Positions 54,051 through 62,530 of a stretch of 64,000 bases of DNA are shown in pieces. Position 1 is the stretch's first letter. The number at the start of each line of letters is the position of its first letter. Location: assembly GCA_963676335.1 (NCBI GenBank), contig OY781057.1:62001-126000 (forward strand). The letters are read 5' to 3'. The stretch is from G963676335 sp963676335. Lineage in GTDB: Bacteria > Pseudomonadota > Alphaproteobacteria > Rickettsiales > Rickettsiaceae. The translations under genes and the position numbers were made by a program. The notes below the pieces were generated by a model. The model was given only the letters and a program-made list of their open reading frames with translations, searched no databases and was not told the origin of the DNA.

Positions 54051-55508
54051 TCAAATGTTATTTAACTTTTCTTTTAATAATTTATTTGCTATATTCGGAT
54101 TTACTTTGCCTTTAGTTTTCTTCATAATCTGTCCCATTAAAAAATCAAAAGATTTTTCTTTTCCAGATTTGTATTCATTTACAATATTAGCATATTCTTG
54201 AATAACTTGGAAAATTATATTTGTTATTTCATCGCTGTTTGATATCTGAGATAGGTTCTGCTCTTTGATTATTTCTTTCGCATTATTTCCTGTAAGGAAC
54301 ATTTGTTCTATGATTGTTTTAGCGATTTTTCCAGAAATAATTTCGTTTTCTATTAATAATAAAAGTTCTATTAAATTTTCTGGTGGAATTAGACACTGAG
54401 TTAGATTACAATTATGTTTATTTAGCAAACCAAATAGCTCGCTAATCATCCAATTAGCTACTAATTTCGCATCATTAACCTTAGAAGCGACAGATTCAAA
54501 ATAATATGCACTTTCTTTCTCTGCTACTAGAACTTGTGCATCATAGGGGGTAAGCTTATATTGACTAATATAACGTTCTATTTTTGCATCAGGTAGTTCT
54601 GGCATTTCTTTTCTAATTTGATCGATATAATCTAAATCTAATTTAATTGGCAATAAGTCTGGATCAGGAAAATAACGATAATCATACGCATCTTCCTTAG
54701 ACCTCATAGTTCTAGTTATACCTTTATCCAGATCAAATAGCCTTGTTTCTTGAATAATTTTATTTCCAGTTTTTAAGATATTAATTTGCCTTTGGGTTTC
54801 ATATTCAATAGCCTTAATAATATTTTTGATAGAATTTAAATTTTTAATTTCACAACGAGTTCCTAATTCTTCTCCTATTTTACGAACTGATACGTTTGCA
54901 TCACAACGCAAATTGCCTTTTTCCATGTTACCATTACAAGTACCGACATATCTTAAAATAGCACGTAGCTTTTTTATAAATTCTCCAGCTTCTATAGAAG
55001 ATCTCATGTCAGGCTCTGTAACTATTTCCATTAATGCTATCCCAGAGCGATTTAAATCTATAAATGTATAATTTGGCGCTTGATCATGAATGCTTTTTCC
55101 AGCATCTTGCTCTAAATGAATTCTATTAATCCTAATTTTTTTGATAAAATTTTCTATTTTTATATCTATCCATCCTTTTTGGACAATAGGATGAAAAAAT
55201 TGTGAAATCTGATATCCTTGTGGAAGATCTGGATAAAAATAATTTTTTCTATCAAAAGCCGAATATAAATTGATATGAGAATTTAAAGCTATTCCAGTTT
55301 TTACTGCTTGTTTTATACAAAATTCGTTTAATACTGGAAGCATTCCAGGAAAAGCCATATCTACTAAAGAAACCTGGCTATTAGGATCTGCTCCAAAATT
55401 AGTACTAGCAGATGAAAATAACTTAGAAAATGATACTACTTGAGCATGTACTTCTAATCCTATTACACACTCCCATTCTTTATGAATATTTATATAATTA
55501 TCAGACAT
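54051..55508 (-). CDS. gatB: Aspartyl/glutamyl-tRNA amidotransferase subunit B
   Basis: GatB activates mischarged Glu-tRNA-Gln or Asp-tRNA-Asn for amidation by GatA. It contains VIGLEVHAQV, SALDLRK-like FDRKNYFYPDLPQGYQISQF, the catalytic cradle and the C-terminal tail domain (ISGKIAKTIIEQM, DFLMGQIMKKTKGKVNPNIA). Length 485 is standard. It follows gatA after 1 bp. Its 3' end exists a second time as a decayed copy 2.5 kb further on, and the 745-residue gene begins 14 bp past its stop. Confidence 0.97.
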   Translation of the reverse strand: MSDNYINIHKEWECVIGLEVHAQVVSFSKLFSSASTNFGADPNSQVSLVDMAFPGMLPVLNEFCIKQAVKTGIALNSHINLYSAFDRKNYFYPDLPQGYQISQFFHPIVQKGWIDIKIENFIKKIRINRIHLEQDAGKSIHDQAPNYTFIDLNRSGIALMEIVTEPDMRSSIEAGEFIKKLRAILRYVGTCNGNMEKGNLRCDANVSVRKIGEELGTRCEIKNLNSIKNIIKAIEYETQRQINILKTGNKIIQETRLFDLDKGITRTMRSKEDAYDYRYFPDPDLLPIKLDLDYIDQIRKEMPELPDAKIERYISQYKLTPYDAQVLVAEKESAYYFESVASKVNDAKLVANWMISELFGLLNKHNCNLTQCLIPPENLIELLLLIENEIISGKIAKTIIEQMFLTGNNAKEIIKEQNLSQISNSDEITNIIFQVIQEYANIVNEYKSGKEKSFDFLMGQIMKKTKGKVNPNIANKLLKEKLNNI

Positions 55509-55509
55509 A

Positions 55510-56982
55510 TTAAAACCCCACTGGTATAAATTTAAGATTTATTGCTTTTTCTAATACTTGAGCTACAGTAAACATATTATATTCATCAAATGGTTTAGCT
55601 ATTATTTGCATCCCTAAAGGCAAACCTTCCTGTGAATATGCAGATGGTATAGATATCGCAGGTAGTCCAGCTAGACTGGCTGGAATAGTAAATATGTCAT
55701 TTAAATACATTGTAACTGGATTAGTATCTGTATAATTTATTGGAAAAGCTGGAGTTGGCGTTGAAGGTAATAAAATTACATCAACATTATTGAAATTATC
55801 ATGAAAATCCTTAGCAATTAATCTTCTCACTTTTTGTGCTTGTATATAATAAGACTCAATTCTGCTTGCTGATAATACATAAGTACCAATCATAATTCTT
55901 CTTTTGACTTCATCGCCAAAACCAAGTGTTCTAGTAGTTTCATACATATCTTCTAAAGAAATTCCCTCTGCTTCATTGCGAATTCCATAACGAACTCCAT
56001 CATACCTTGCAAGATTAGAAGATGCTTCTGCCGGAGCTATAATATAATAAGTTGGTAGCGCATATTTTGAATATGGTAAAGTAATATCAATGATTGTTGC
56101 TCCTTGAGACTTTAATAATTGAATACAGTGTTGCCACATTAATTTAATTTCATCGCTAATTCCGTCTAATTCCATGAAATCCATAGGAATACCAATTTTT
56201 TTCCCCTTTATATCTTTCAATAAAGCTTCTTGTAAATTTGGTATTTTTTGATCTACAGATGTAGAATCTTTATCATCAAAACCCATAATAGATTCTAATA
56301 AAATTGCTGCATCTTCAACAGTACGAGTTAATACCCCTGCTTGATCTAAAGAACTGGAAAAAGCAACAATACCCCAACGAGAACAACGGCCATAAGTAGG
56401 TTTAACCCCCACAATACCGCTAAATGCCGCAGGTTGACGTATAGACCCCCCAGTATCCGTACCTAATGCAGCCATACACATAAAAGCCGAAACTGCTGCT
56501 GCTGAACCCCCAGACGATCCCCCAGGTACTAATTTAGTAATAAGATCATTTTTCTTTTTCCATGGACTAATAACCGGACCAAAATAACTGTTTAAATTAC
56601 TCGATCCCATGGCAAATTCATCCATATTAGTTTTTCCTAAACTAATAGCTCCATGATTCTTCATATAACTAGTTACTGTAGATTCATATGATGGAATAAA
56701 ATTGCTTAACATCCTTGATCCAGCTGTCGTTAAAACCCCATTAGTACAAAATAAATCTTTAATAGCAACTGGAATTCCTTCTAATTTTCGCATTTTTCCT
56801 GAAATAATATTCAAATCTGCCATTTTAGCATCTTTAAGTGCAATATCTGCCGTTTCAGTAATATATGAATTTAAATGCTTATATTTTTCCATTTGTAATA
56901 AATATGATTGTACCAACTCTACAGATGTAAAATTTTTGCTCTTTAACCCTTTTAATGCTTCTACTATAGTTAACTTATACAT
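55510..56982 (-). CDS. gatA: Aspartyl/glutamyl-tRNA amidotransferase subunit A
   Basis: Amidase-signature subunit that frees ammonia from glutamine. The Ser-cisSer-Lys triad is seen in GIPVAIKDLF (Lys) and GGSSGGSAAAVSA with GTDTGGSIRQPA. Length 490 is normal. gatC is not adjacent. It forms a pair with gatB. Confidence 0.97.
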   Translation of the reverse strand: MYKLTIVEALKGLKSKNFTSVELVQSYLLQMEKYKHLNSYITETADIALKDAKMADLNIISGKMRKLEGIPVAIKDLFCTNGVLTTAGSRMLSNFIPSYESTVTSYMKNHGAISLGKTNMDEFAMGSSNLNSYFGPVISPWKKKNDLITKLVPGGSSGGSAAAVSAFMCMAALGTDTGGSIRQPAAFSGIVGVKPTYGRCSRWGIVAFSSSLDQAGVLTRTVEDAAILLESIMGFDDKDSTSVDQKIPNLQEALLKDIKGKKIGIPMDFMELDGISDEIKLMWQHCIQLLKSQGATIIDITLPYSKYALPTYYIIAPAEASSNLARYDGVRYGIRNEAEGISLEDMYETTRTLGFGDEVKRRIMIGTYVLSASRIESYYIQAQKVRRLIAKDFHDNFNNVDVILLPSTPTPAFPINYTDTNPVTMYLNDIFTIPASLAGLPAISIPSAYSQEGLPLGMQIIAKPFDEYNMFTVAQVLEKAINLKFIPVGF

Positions 56983-57071
56983 ATGTCTTTTAAAAATCTT
57001 TTATTAACAGATATAAAAGATAACTCCATTAACTAATAATTACAATAAAACAATAAACTTGTACGTAATAT

Positions 57072-57692
57072 CTACTCTTTATATAAAAGTCTGTTTATAT
57101 AAACAATAATTTTACGATGTATTTCTTCAATATCTTCTTTTGCATTAATAGAAATTATACGATCTGGATATTTTTTGATTAATTGACAATATTTATCATA
57201 TATATCTTTATGAGTACTGATATTCATAGAATCATAACGATCTAGCTTATTCCGTACTAATATTCTTTTTAATGCTGAATCTGGTTCTAAATTTAGAAAA
57301 AATGTTCGATCGGGCCAAAGATTATCGAAAAATAAATTATGCATATCCACAATAAATTCCTCGGAAAGATCAGTTAAACTTTGATAACAAATTGTAGAAT
57401 CAATAAAACGATCGCAAATAACCCATACTCCCTGCGCTAAAGCCCGCTTAATCACCTGCTCAAGATGCTCATTCCTACTGGCCATAATTAAAAGAAGCTC
57501 AGTTTTATTCAAAACTTCATTATCACTTAAAAATTTTCTTATATATTCTGAAACTTTAGTTCCGCCTGGTTCTCTAGTTACAATATTTTTAATACCTTTT
57601 GAAAGCAGATACTCATGTAACATCCGACTTTGAGTAGTTTTCCCTACCCCCTCCCCTCCTTCAAATGTAATAAATTTTGCTAAAAAAACCAC
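57072..57692 (-). CDS. tmk: Thymidylate kinase
   Basis: Phosphorylates dTMP to dTDP. P-loop EGGEGVGKTTQSR, the REPGGT substrate motif and CDRFIDST are present; 206 residues is normal. The start is GTG at 57692, 9 bp after the quinone-oxidoreductase stop. The downstream holB often seen with tmk is absent. Confidence 0.95.
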   Translation of the reverse strand: MVFLAKFITFEGGEGVGKTTQSRMLHEYLLSKGIKNIVTREPGGTKVSEYIRKFLSDNEVLNKTELLLIMASRNEHLEQVIKRALAQGVWVICDRFIDSTICYQSLTDLSEEFIVDMHNLFFDNLWPDRTFFLNLEPDSALKRILVRNKLDRYDSMNISTHKDIYDKYCQLIKKYPDRIISINAKEDIEEIHRKIIVYINRLLYKE

Positions 57693-57701
57693 TTTTGAAG
57701 T

Positions 57702-58673
57702 TTATTTAATTATTGCAATACGGCATCCTGTAATTTTGCGTTTTTCTGTATCTGCTAACGCTTTAGGTAATTCATCAAAATCATATATTTTACTAGCTTT
57801 ATCACTGATAATTTTTGATTGTATTAACCCAAATACTTCCATTCCACTTAATATTAATTCATTGTTAAGTTGTTTATAAACTTGTAACTTAGGAAAAGTA
57901 AGAAATAAGGATTTATTTGATAATAAATCAAAATCAAAAGGATTCATTGGACCCAATGCTCGTCCAAAATTTACTAACAATCCAAAATTATTCATGCACC
58001 CTATCGAGCGTTGTAATAAATTAGTTCCTATACCATCATAGACAACATTTACTCCTTGTCCATTAGTCAAACTCCATATATCTTTTTCGAAATCTCTATT
58101 ATAATTTAGTACTTTTATACATCCTTTAACATTATTAATTTTTGAATCACTCCCCACAGTACCAATTACATTAGCTTTATAATGAGCAAGTAGCCGTATC
58201 ATTAGCTGCCCTACTCCACTTGCAGCACCATGAATTAACACATACATATTAGGACGCACAAAAAAAGTACGTCTTAATAAATAATGAGCTGTCATGCCTT
58301 TTGTTAAATTAGTTACTACTGCTTCATCACTAATTTCATCAGGTACTGGAATTAAATACTCATGTTCAATAGTGCGATATTGTGTATACGCTCCTCCTAT
58401 TGCAGTTCCATATGCAACTCTTTGCTCTAAGCGAAATTTAGTAACATCCTTTCCTAGCTTTTCTATTGTCCCTACTGCTTCAATGCCAGGAATCATGGGA
58501 ACTTTAGGCAAATTAATAGTTCCACGACAATATTCGTAGTCCATAAAATTAATACCTATAGCACTATGTTTAATTAAAACTTCATTATCTCTAGGTATAG
58601 GAATACCTATTGTCGTAGGTGCTAAACTACTTGCATCACTTTGTTTTTCAATCCAGAAAATTTTTTGTTTCAT
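57702..58673 (-). CDS. Quinone oxidoreductase-like zinc-free MDR protein
   Basis: A 323-residue medium-chain dehydrogenase/reductase of the QOR (CrtT/Qor) type, NADPH-dependent and without zinc ligands. IHGAASGVGQLMIRLLAHY is the nucleotide-binding loop and the N-terminal GINFMDYEYCRG pattern matches Qor. The start overlaps the trcR stop by 4 bp (ATGA), pairing it with that regulator, which is also the arrangement I would expect in Rickettsiales. Confidence 0.9.
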   Translation of the reverse strand: MKQKIFWIEKQSDASSLAPTTIGIPIPRDNEVLIKHSAIGINFMDYEYCRGTINLPKVPMIPGIEAVGTIEKLGKDVTKFRLEQRVAYGTAIGGAYTQYRTIEHEYLIPVPDEISDEAVVTNLTKGMTAHYLLRRTFFVRPNMYVLIHGAASGVGQLMIRLLAHYKANVIGTVGSDSKINNVKGCIKVLNYNRDFEKDIWSLTNGQGVNVVYDGIGTNLLQRSIGCMNNFGLLVNFGRALGPMNPFDFDLLSNKSLFLTFPKLQVYKQLNNELILSGMEVFGLIQSKIISDKASKIYDFDELPKALADTEKRKITGCRIAIIK

Positions 58674-59230
58674 GTTTGATTGTTATTTTGTTGTAAAATC
58701 TTTAACTTTGTTATTAATTCATCTAACTCAATTTGAGTACATAAGCCTAATAATACAGGATCCCTCGGACGAATGTTAGTACTATTCCAGTGTGTACGAT
58801 CACGAATGGCACTAACAATAGATTTCGTTGTCCCAATTAATTTTACAATCTGACTATCTTCAACAGATGGATAATTTTTTAAAATCCAAAATATAGCATC
58901 TGGCTTATCTCTTCTATTCATTAATGGAATATATTTACGTCCTTTATGTTTTATAACAAAATCTTCTAACGTCTTATAATCAGATTTTAGCTCTAATATT
59001 GCTTCCGAATCTTGCGCACAACGTAAAATTTCTTCTCTAGTTAAATATCCATTAATTATTGGATCAATCCCAACTATACCTTTCTCTGTTTGCCCATCGG
59101 CAATAGCCTTTACCTCTAATTCATGCATACCACAAAAATCAGCAATTTGTTTAAAAGTTAAACTAGTGTTATCTACTAACCAAACTGCTGTAGCTTTTGG
59201 CATTAACGGTAATTTTTTACCTTGAGCCAT
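58670..59230 (-). CDS. trcR: DUF1013 cell-cycle transcriptional regulator TrcR
   Basis: A 186-residue alphaproteobacterial protein (DUF1013). KATAVWLVDNTSLTFKQIAD and KAIADGQTEKGIVGIDPIIN are highly conserved in the family, and the C-terminal half with IVKLIGTTKSIVSAIRDRTH resembles a second helix-turn-helix. The family has been named TrcR for a role in cell-cycle transcription. It is coupled to the quinone oxidoreductase gene. Confidence 0.9.
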   Translation of the reverse strand: MAQGKKLPLMPKATAVWLVDNTSLTFKQIADFCGMHELEVKAIADGQTEKGIVGIDPIINGYLTREEILRCAQDSEAILELKSDYKTLEDFVIKHKGRKYIPLMNRRDKPDAIFWILKNYPSVEDSQIVKLIGTTKSIVSAIRDRTHWNSTNIRPRDPVLLGLCTQIELDELITKLKILQQNNNQT

Positions 59231-59309
59231 TATTTAAATAATTTTTAAAACTTAACTATATTAAGTATATATATATATAAAAAATAAAGCAATTAATCTA
59301 TAATTACGG

Positions 59310-59903
59310 TCACTTTGATAGTATACTTGAAGACACCAATCTATTTTCTTCTTGTTTAACAAAAGACTTGATATCCTTTTCTTTTTTAGCGAAAGGCCCT
59401 GTTTCAGGCGCCGTAGACTGGAGTTTTTTATCTTGAGTAGTCGACAAATGATTTGCCCCCTTTTCAATCGAAGTTATTTTTTCTTTAGAAAGATCGAATA
59501 ACTCCTTTATTCCAGCTTTCAAATCTTGTAAAGAGTCAGATATAGTTTTTTTTCCTGTTATAAGTTTACAAATTCCTTCAAATAACCCCTTAAGGACGCC
59601 TATAAATTTACTCTGCACAGCCTCTTTTAATACATCTATCTTTTTATATAATACTTCAACTAAGTGATTTGATACAAGGTTTTCCCCCAATACTCTCTCT
59701 ACCCCACCTTTAAAAACTTCTAAACATTTCTTTTCCAATTTATCCGGAGTATGCTGAATATATGGAGCAACAATATCATTTAATAATACATTAAACGCTT
59801 CCTTAAACTTTAAATTAAATAAATGATCTATAACATTATTTATTACTGTCTGTTGTTGCTCATTCTTTTGTGACGCACTACTTCCAGCAGCTATTTTTGA
59901 CAT
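59310..59903 (-). CDS. Unknown 197-residue helical protein
   Basis: I recognise no family. After a short polar start (MSKIAAGSSASQ) it is nearly all amphipathic helix, for example VINNVIDHLFNLKFKEAF, VLKEAVQSKF and ISDSLQDLKAGIKELFDL, followed by a polar, Lys-rich end. No signal or membrane segment is visible. It stands alone between trcR and rpmA. The MSK start and composition resemble the large accessory proteins at 47-54 kb, so it may be a small effector-like relative. Confidence 0.5.
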   Translation of the reverse strand: MSKIAAGSSASQKNEQQQTVINNVIDHLFNLKFKEAFNVLLNDIVAPYIQHTPDKLEKKCLEVFKGGVERVLGENLVSNHLVEVLYKKIDVLKEAVQSKFIGVLKGLFEGICKLITGKKTISDSLQDLKAGIKELFDLSKEKITSIEKGANHLSTTQDKKLQSTAPETGPFAKKEKDIKSFVKQEENRLVSSSILSK

Positions 59904-60087
59904 ATTAAACTACCTTTTTGAATTTATAAAAGTCTTATACTTATAGTAGCATAAGCTCTTCAATTTTCAACAAATAGTTACATAAATATTTTTTCATATA
60001 ATATTTTTTAGAGCTAGAATTTTTGCAACTTAAATTTTATTACTCGTTTCGTTTTTTTACTTCCTAGTATCTTTAATATGTTCCAAT

Positions 60088-60339
60088 TTATTGAACAACA
60101 GAAACCACTACTCTACTATTCTTGGTTTTCATAAATTTTACTTTTCCATCTTTCATTGCAAAAATTGTATGATCTTTACCTAGTCCAACATTTTTATGTG
60201 GTATTATTTTTGTACCACGTTGCCTTACAATGATATTACCAATAAAAACTTTTTGCCCATCTGAAATTTTTACTCCAAGACGTCTTCCTGCGGAATCTCT
60301 TCCATTACTAGAACTTCCACCAGCTTTTTTTGTTGCCAT
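60088..60339 (-). CDS. rpmA: Ribosomal protein L27
   Basis: Large-subunit protein reaching the peptidyl-transferase centre. The N-terminal MATKKAGGSSSNGRDSAGRR needs no processing, as in most Gram-negatives. RQRGTKIIPHKNVGLGKDHT is diagnostic. 83 residues is normal. rplU (L21), its usual upstream partner, is absent; nusB is divergent 63 bp away. Confidence 0.97.
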   Translation of the reverse strand: MATKKAGGSSSNGRDSAGRRLGVKISDGQKVFIGNIIVRQRGTKIIPHKNVGLGKDHTIFAMKDGKVKFMKTKNSRVVVSVVQ

Positions 60340-60402
60340 ATATTTCTTTTTTATTTTTTTTTAATTAATACAATAATATACAAATAAAGTAAACAAATCC
60401 AT

Positions 60403-60858
60403 ATGGAATATATAAATACTAGAACATTAGCCAGATTAGCAGCAGTGCAAGGATTATATCAGTATGCTATGACAAACTCTAATAAGGCTGTAATTATTTC
60501 TAAAATTATTAATTACTATAAAAATTCCGAACAAGTAAAAAAAGATTTTAATATTCAAGTTCCTATTATAACAAAACTAAATACTTTCTATTTTAATAAA
60601 TTACTAACTAGTACTTTTAATAATTTGATTACTGTGGATCAGATCATTCAATCTAATCTATCCCCAGATTTTAAATTTGATGACTTATCTCTTATCGTTG
60701 TTGCTATAGTAAGAGTTGGTATTTCTGAATTACAATATGAAGATATTCCTTATAAAGTAGTTATTAATGAATTTACTAATCTTGCTAATATGTTACTACC
60801 TGAACATGAAGTTAATTTTATCAATTCTTTTTTAGATAAAATAAATCTAAATATATAA
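60403..60858 (+). CDS. nusB: Transcription antitermination protein NusB
   Basis: Partner of NusE/S10 in rRNA antitermination. The 151-residue helical protein shows RTLARLAAVQGLYQYAM at the start and VVINEFTNLANM near the C-terminus. rlmE follows 7 bp later, giving a two-gene rRNA-related operon. Confidence 0.92.
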   Translation: MEYINTRTLARLAAVQGLYQYAMTNSNKAVIISKIINYYKNSEQVKKDFNIQVPIITKLNTFYFNKLLTSTFNNLITVDQIIQSNLSPDFKFDDLSLIVVAIVRVGISELQYEDIPYKVVINEFTNLANMLLPEHEVNFINSFLDKINLNI

Positions 60859-60865
60859 AAATTTT

Positions 60866-61498
60866 ATGAAAAAAAATCATAAGCCTTCTTCAAAAATATG
60901 GCTTCAAAGGCAACTTAAAGACCCATATGTATTAAAATCTAAAGAAGAAGGTTATTACAGTCGAGCTGCATATAAGTTGATAGAAATTAATACTAAATTT
61001 AAATTATTTCGTTCAGAGGACACTATAATCGATTTAGGCGCCTCTCCAGGTAGTTGGAGTCAGGTTGTATCATCATTTACTAACGCTAAAAGCACTATTA
61101 TTGCTATTGATTTATTACCTATTAAACCAATCCCAAGAGTCATATCAATACAAGCAGATATTACAAATGAAAACACCTATTTAAGCGTATCTGATATTTT
61201 AGATAAAAATTTAGCTCATGCTATATTAAGCGACATGTCAAGTAATTCTATTGGAGATGGAGATACTGACCATTTGCGTAATATTAATCTCTGTTATTCA
61301 GCTTTCGAATTTTCTAAAAGATTTTTACTACAAGGCGGTAATTTAGTAATAAAATTAATTAAAGGAAGAGAGGAAATGAGTTTTATTAAAAATTTAAAAT
61401 TATATTTTCAAAAAGTCCTTTACTTTAAACCAGAAGCTAGTAGAAAAAAGTCCAGAGAAATCTATATTATAGCACTTAAAAAAAGTATACCTAATTAA
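60866..61498 (+). CDS. rlmE: 23S rRNA uridine-2'-O-methyltransferase RlmE (FtsJ)
   Basis: Methylates U2552 of 23S rRNA. SAM-binding IIDLGASPGSWSQV, the catalytic K-D-K-E set in AAYKLIEI, LSDMSS and LVIKLIKG, and 210 residues fit RlmE. It lies directly after nusB and ends at a bidirectional hairpin. Confidence 0.96.
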   Translation: MKKNHKPSSKIWLQRQLKDPYVLKSKEEGYYSRAAYKLIEINTKFKLFRSEDTIIDLGASPGSWSQVVSSFTNAKSTIIAIDLLPIKPIPRVISIQADITNENTYLSVSDILDKNLAHAILSDMSSNSIGDGDTDHLRNINLCYSAFEFSKRFLLQGGNLVIKLIKGREEMSFIKNLKLYFQKVLYFKPEASRKKSREIYIIALKKSIPN

Positions 61499-61515
61499 AA
61501 AATTATAAGTCTTTC

Positions 61516-61552
61516 CTAAATTAGATTTAGATATATTCCAAATCTAATTTAG
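61516..61552. terminator. Bidirectional hairpin between rlmE and the parvulin gene
   Basis: Perfect 13-bp stem CTAAATTAGATTT (61516-61528) and AAATCTAATTTAG (61540-61552) with an 11-nt loop, placed exactly between two convergent genes. It is AT-rich and lacks a long U run, so termination strength is uncertain. Confidence 0.55.
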
Positions 61553-61563
61553 AAAATCAAAAT

Positions 61564-62393
61564 TTAATTAACTAAAATTTTTACATCTGATTTTTGATTT
61601 AGATCAGTAACTAGTTTATTTACTAACTCTTGTTGTACTCTTCTAGACATATCCATTTTAGCTTGTTCTTTTGATGGGATCGGTATATCTCTTTTTTCTC
61701 CTATCTTTATAATATGCCATCCGAATTGGGTTTTCACAGGAGCAGAAATTTTTCCTGATGGAGTACTAAATACAGCTTTTTCAAATTCAGGAACTGTAGC
61801 ACCTTCTCTAACATACCCTATCAATCCTCCTGAATTTTTACTTGTATCATCAATTGAATTCTTCTTTGCTAAGTTATCAAAGTTAACTTTTCCTGAATCT
61901 AATTGATTTTTTATTTTTTTTGCCTCTTCTTCTGAATTAACTAAAATATGCCAAACTTTAATTTCTTTTTTTCCTTTTAAACTTTGCACTATTTTTTGAT
62001 ACTCCTCATCAAGCAATGCTTCTGTAATATTTTTTTTAAAATATTGACTTAAATACTCCTGAACAACCATTTGTTTTTTGGTTTCAGCTAATTTATCTTG
62101 AAATTCTTTTGATTTTCCACATCACTATTTGCAGCAGCTTGCTCTATCAATGCTTTGCTTACATAACTCTTAATTAGATCTTGTTGAATTTGTTTATCTA
62201 AGTCAGAAAATTTTTTATCTTTTAGAGGAGATTGCCCCTGAAAAGAAGTATTAATAGCATTGATCACTTGAGATTCTTTAACTTCTCCACCTTTATAAGT
62301 AGCAAGTATTCGATCTCCTGTAGATTTTTCTTCTGCCATAGAATAGTATGGTAATATAGCAGTACATAATAATATTATTATTTTTTTCTTCAT
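61564..62393 (-). pseudogene. Parvulin-type periplasmic foldase split by one frameshift
   Basis: The first part (62393 to about 62088, 101 residues) has a signal peptide ending near YYSMA and the chaperone-like N-terminal helices (ILATYKGGEVKESQVINAIN). The second part carries the rest of the helical domain and a PpiC rotamase domain (VWHILVNSEEEAKKI, TQFGWHIIKIGE). Around 62100-62110 the frame must shift by one base: reading KEFQDKLAETKKQMVVQE restores the family sequence. Either the gene is broken, or a base was lost in sequencing. Intact it would have about 276 residues, like the Rickettsia parvulin-like PPIase, which as I recall also lies divergently beside secA. Confidence 0.85.
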
Positions 62394-62517
62394 GAATATA
62401 ACTCTTTTTTTTAATAACTTTTTTTATAGAATAAACCACTTGAATAATAGGTCAAGCAAGAATTAATATTATTTATTGAATAAGCAAAAGCAAGCATCTA
62501 TTTGAATATTATATAAA

Positions 62518-62524
62518 AAGGAAA
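62518..62524 (+). promoter_or_regulatory. Ribosome binding site of secA
   Basis: The purine-rich AAGGAAA at 62518-62524 lies 6 bp before the ATG at 62531 and supports that start. Confidence 0.55.
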
Positions 62525-62530
62525 TGATAA

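Noticed and set aside
59261..59467. Basic 68-codon minus-strand frame overlapping the 197-residue gene
   Set aside because: Out of frame with a larger, better supported gene and without motifs; its Lys/Arg richness follows from the frame shift.
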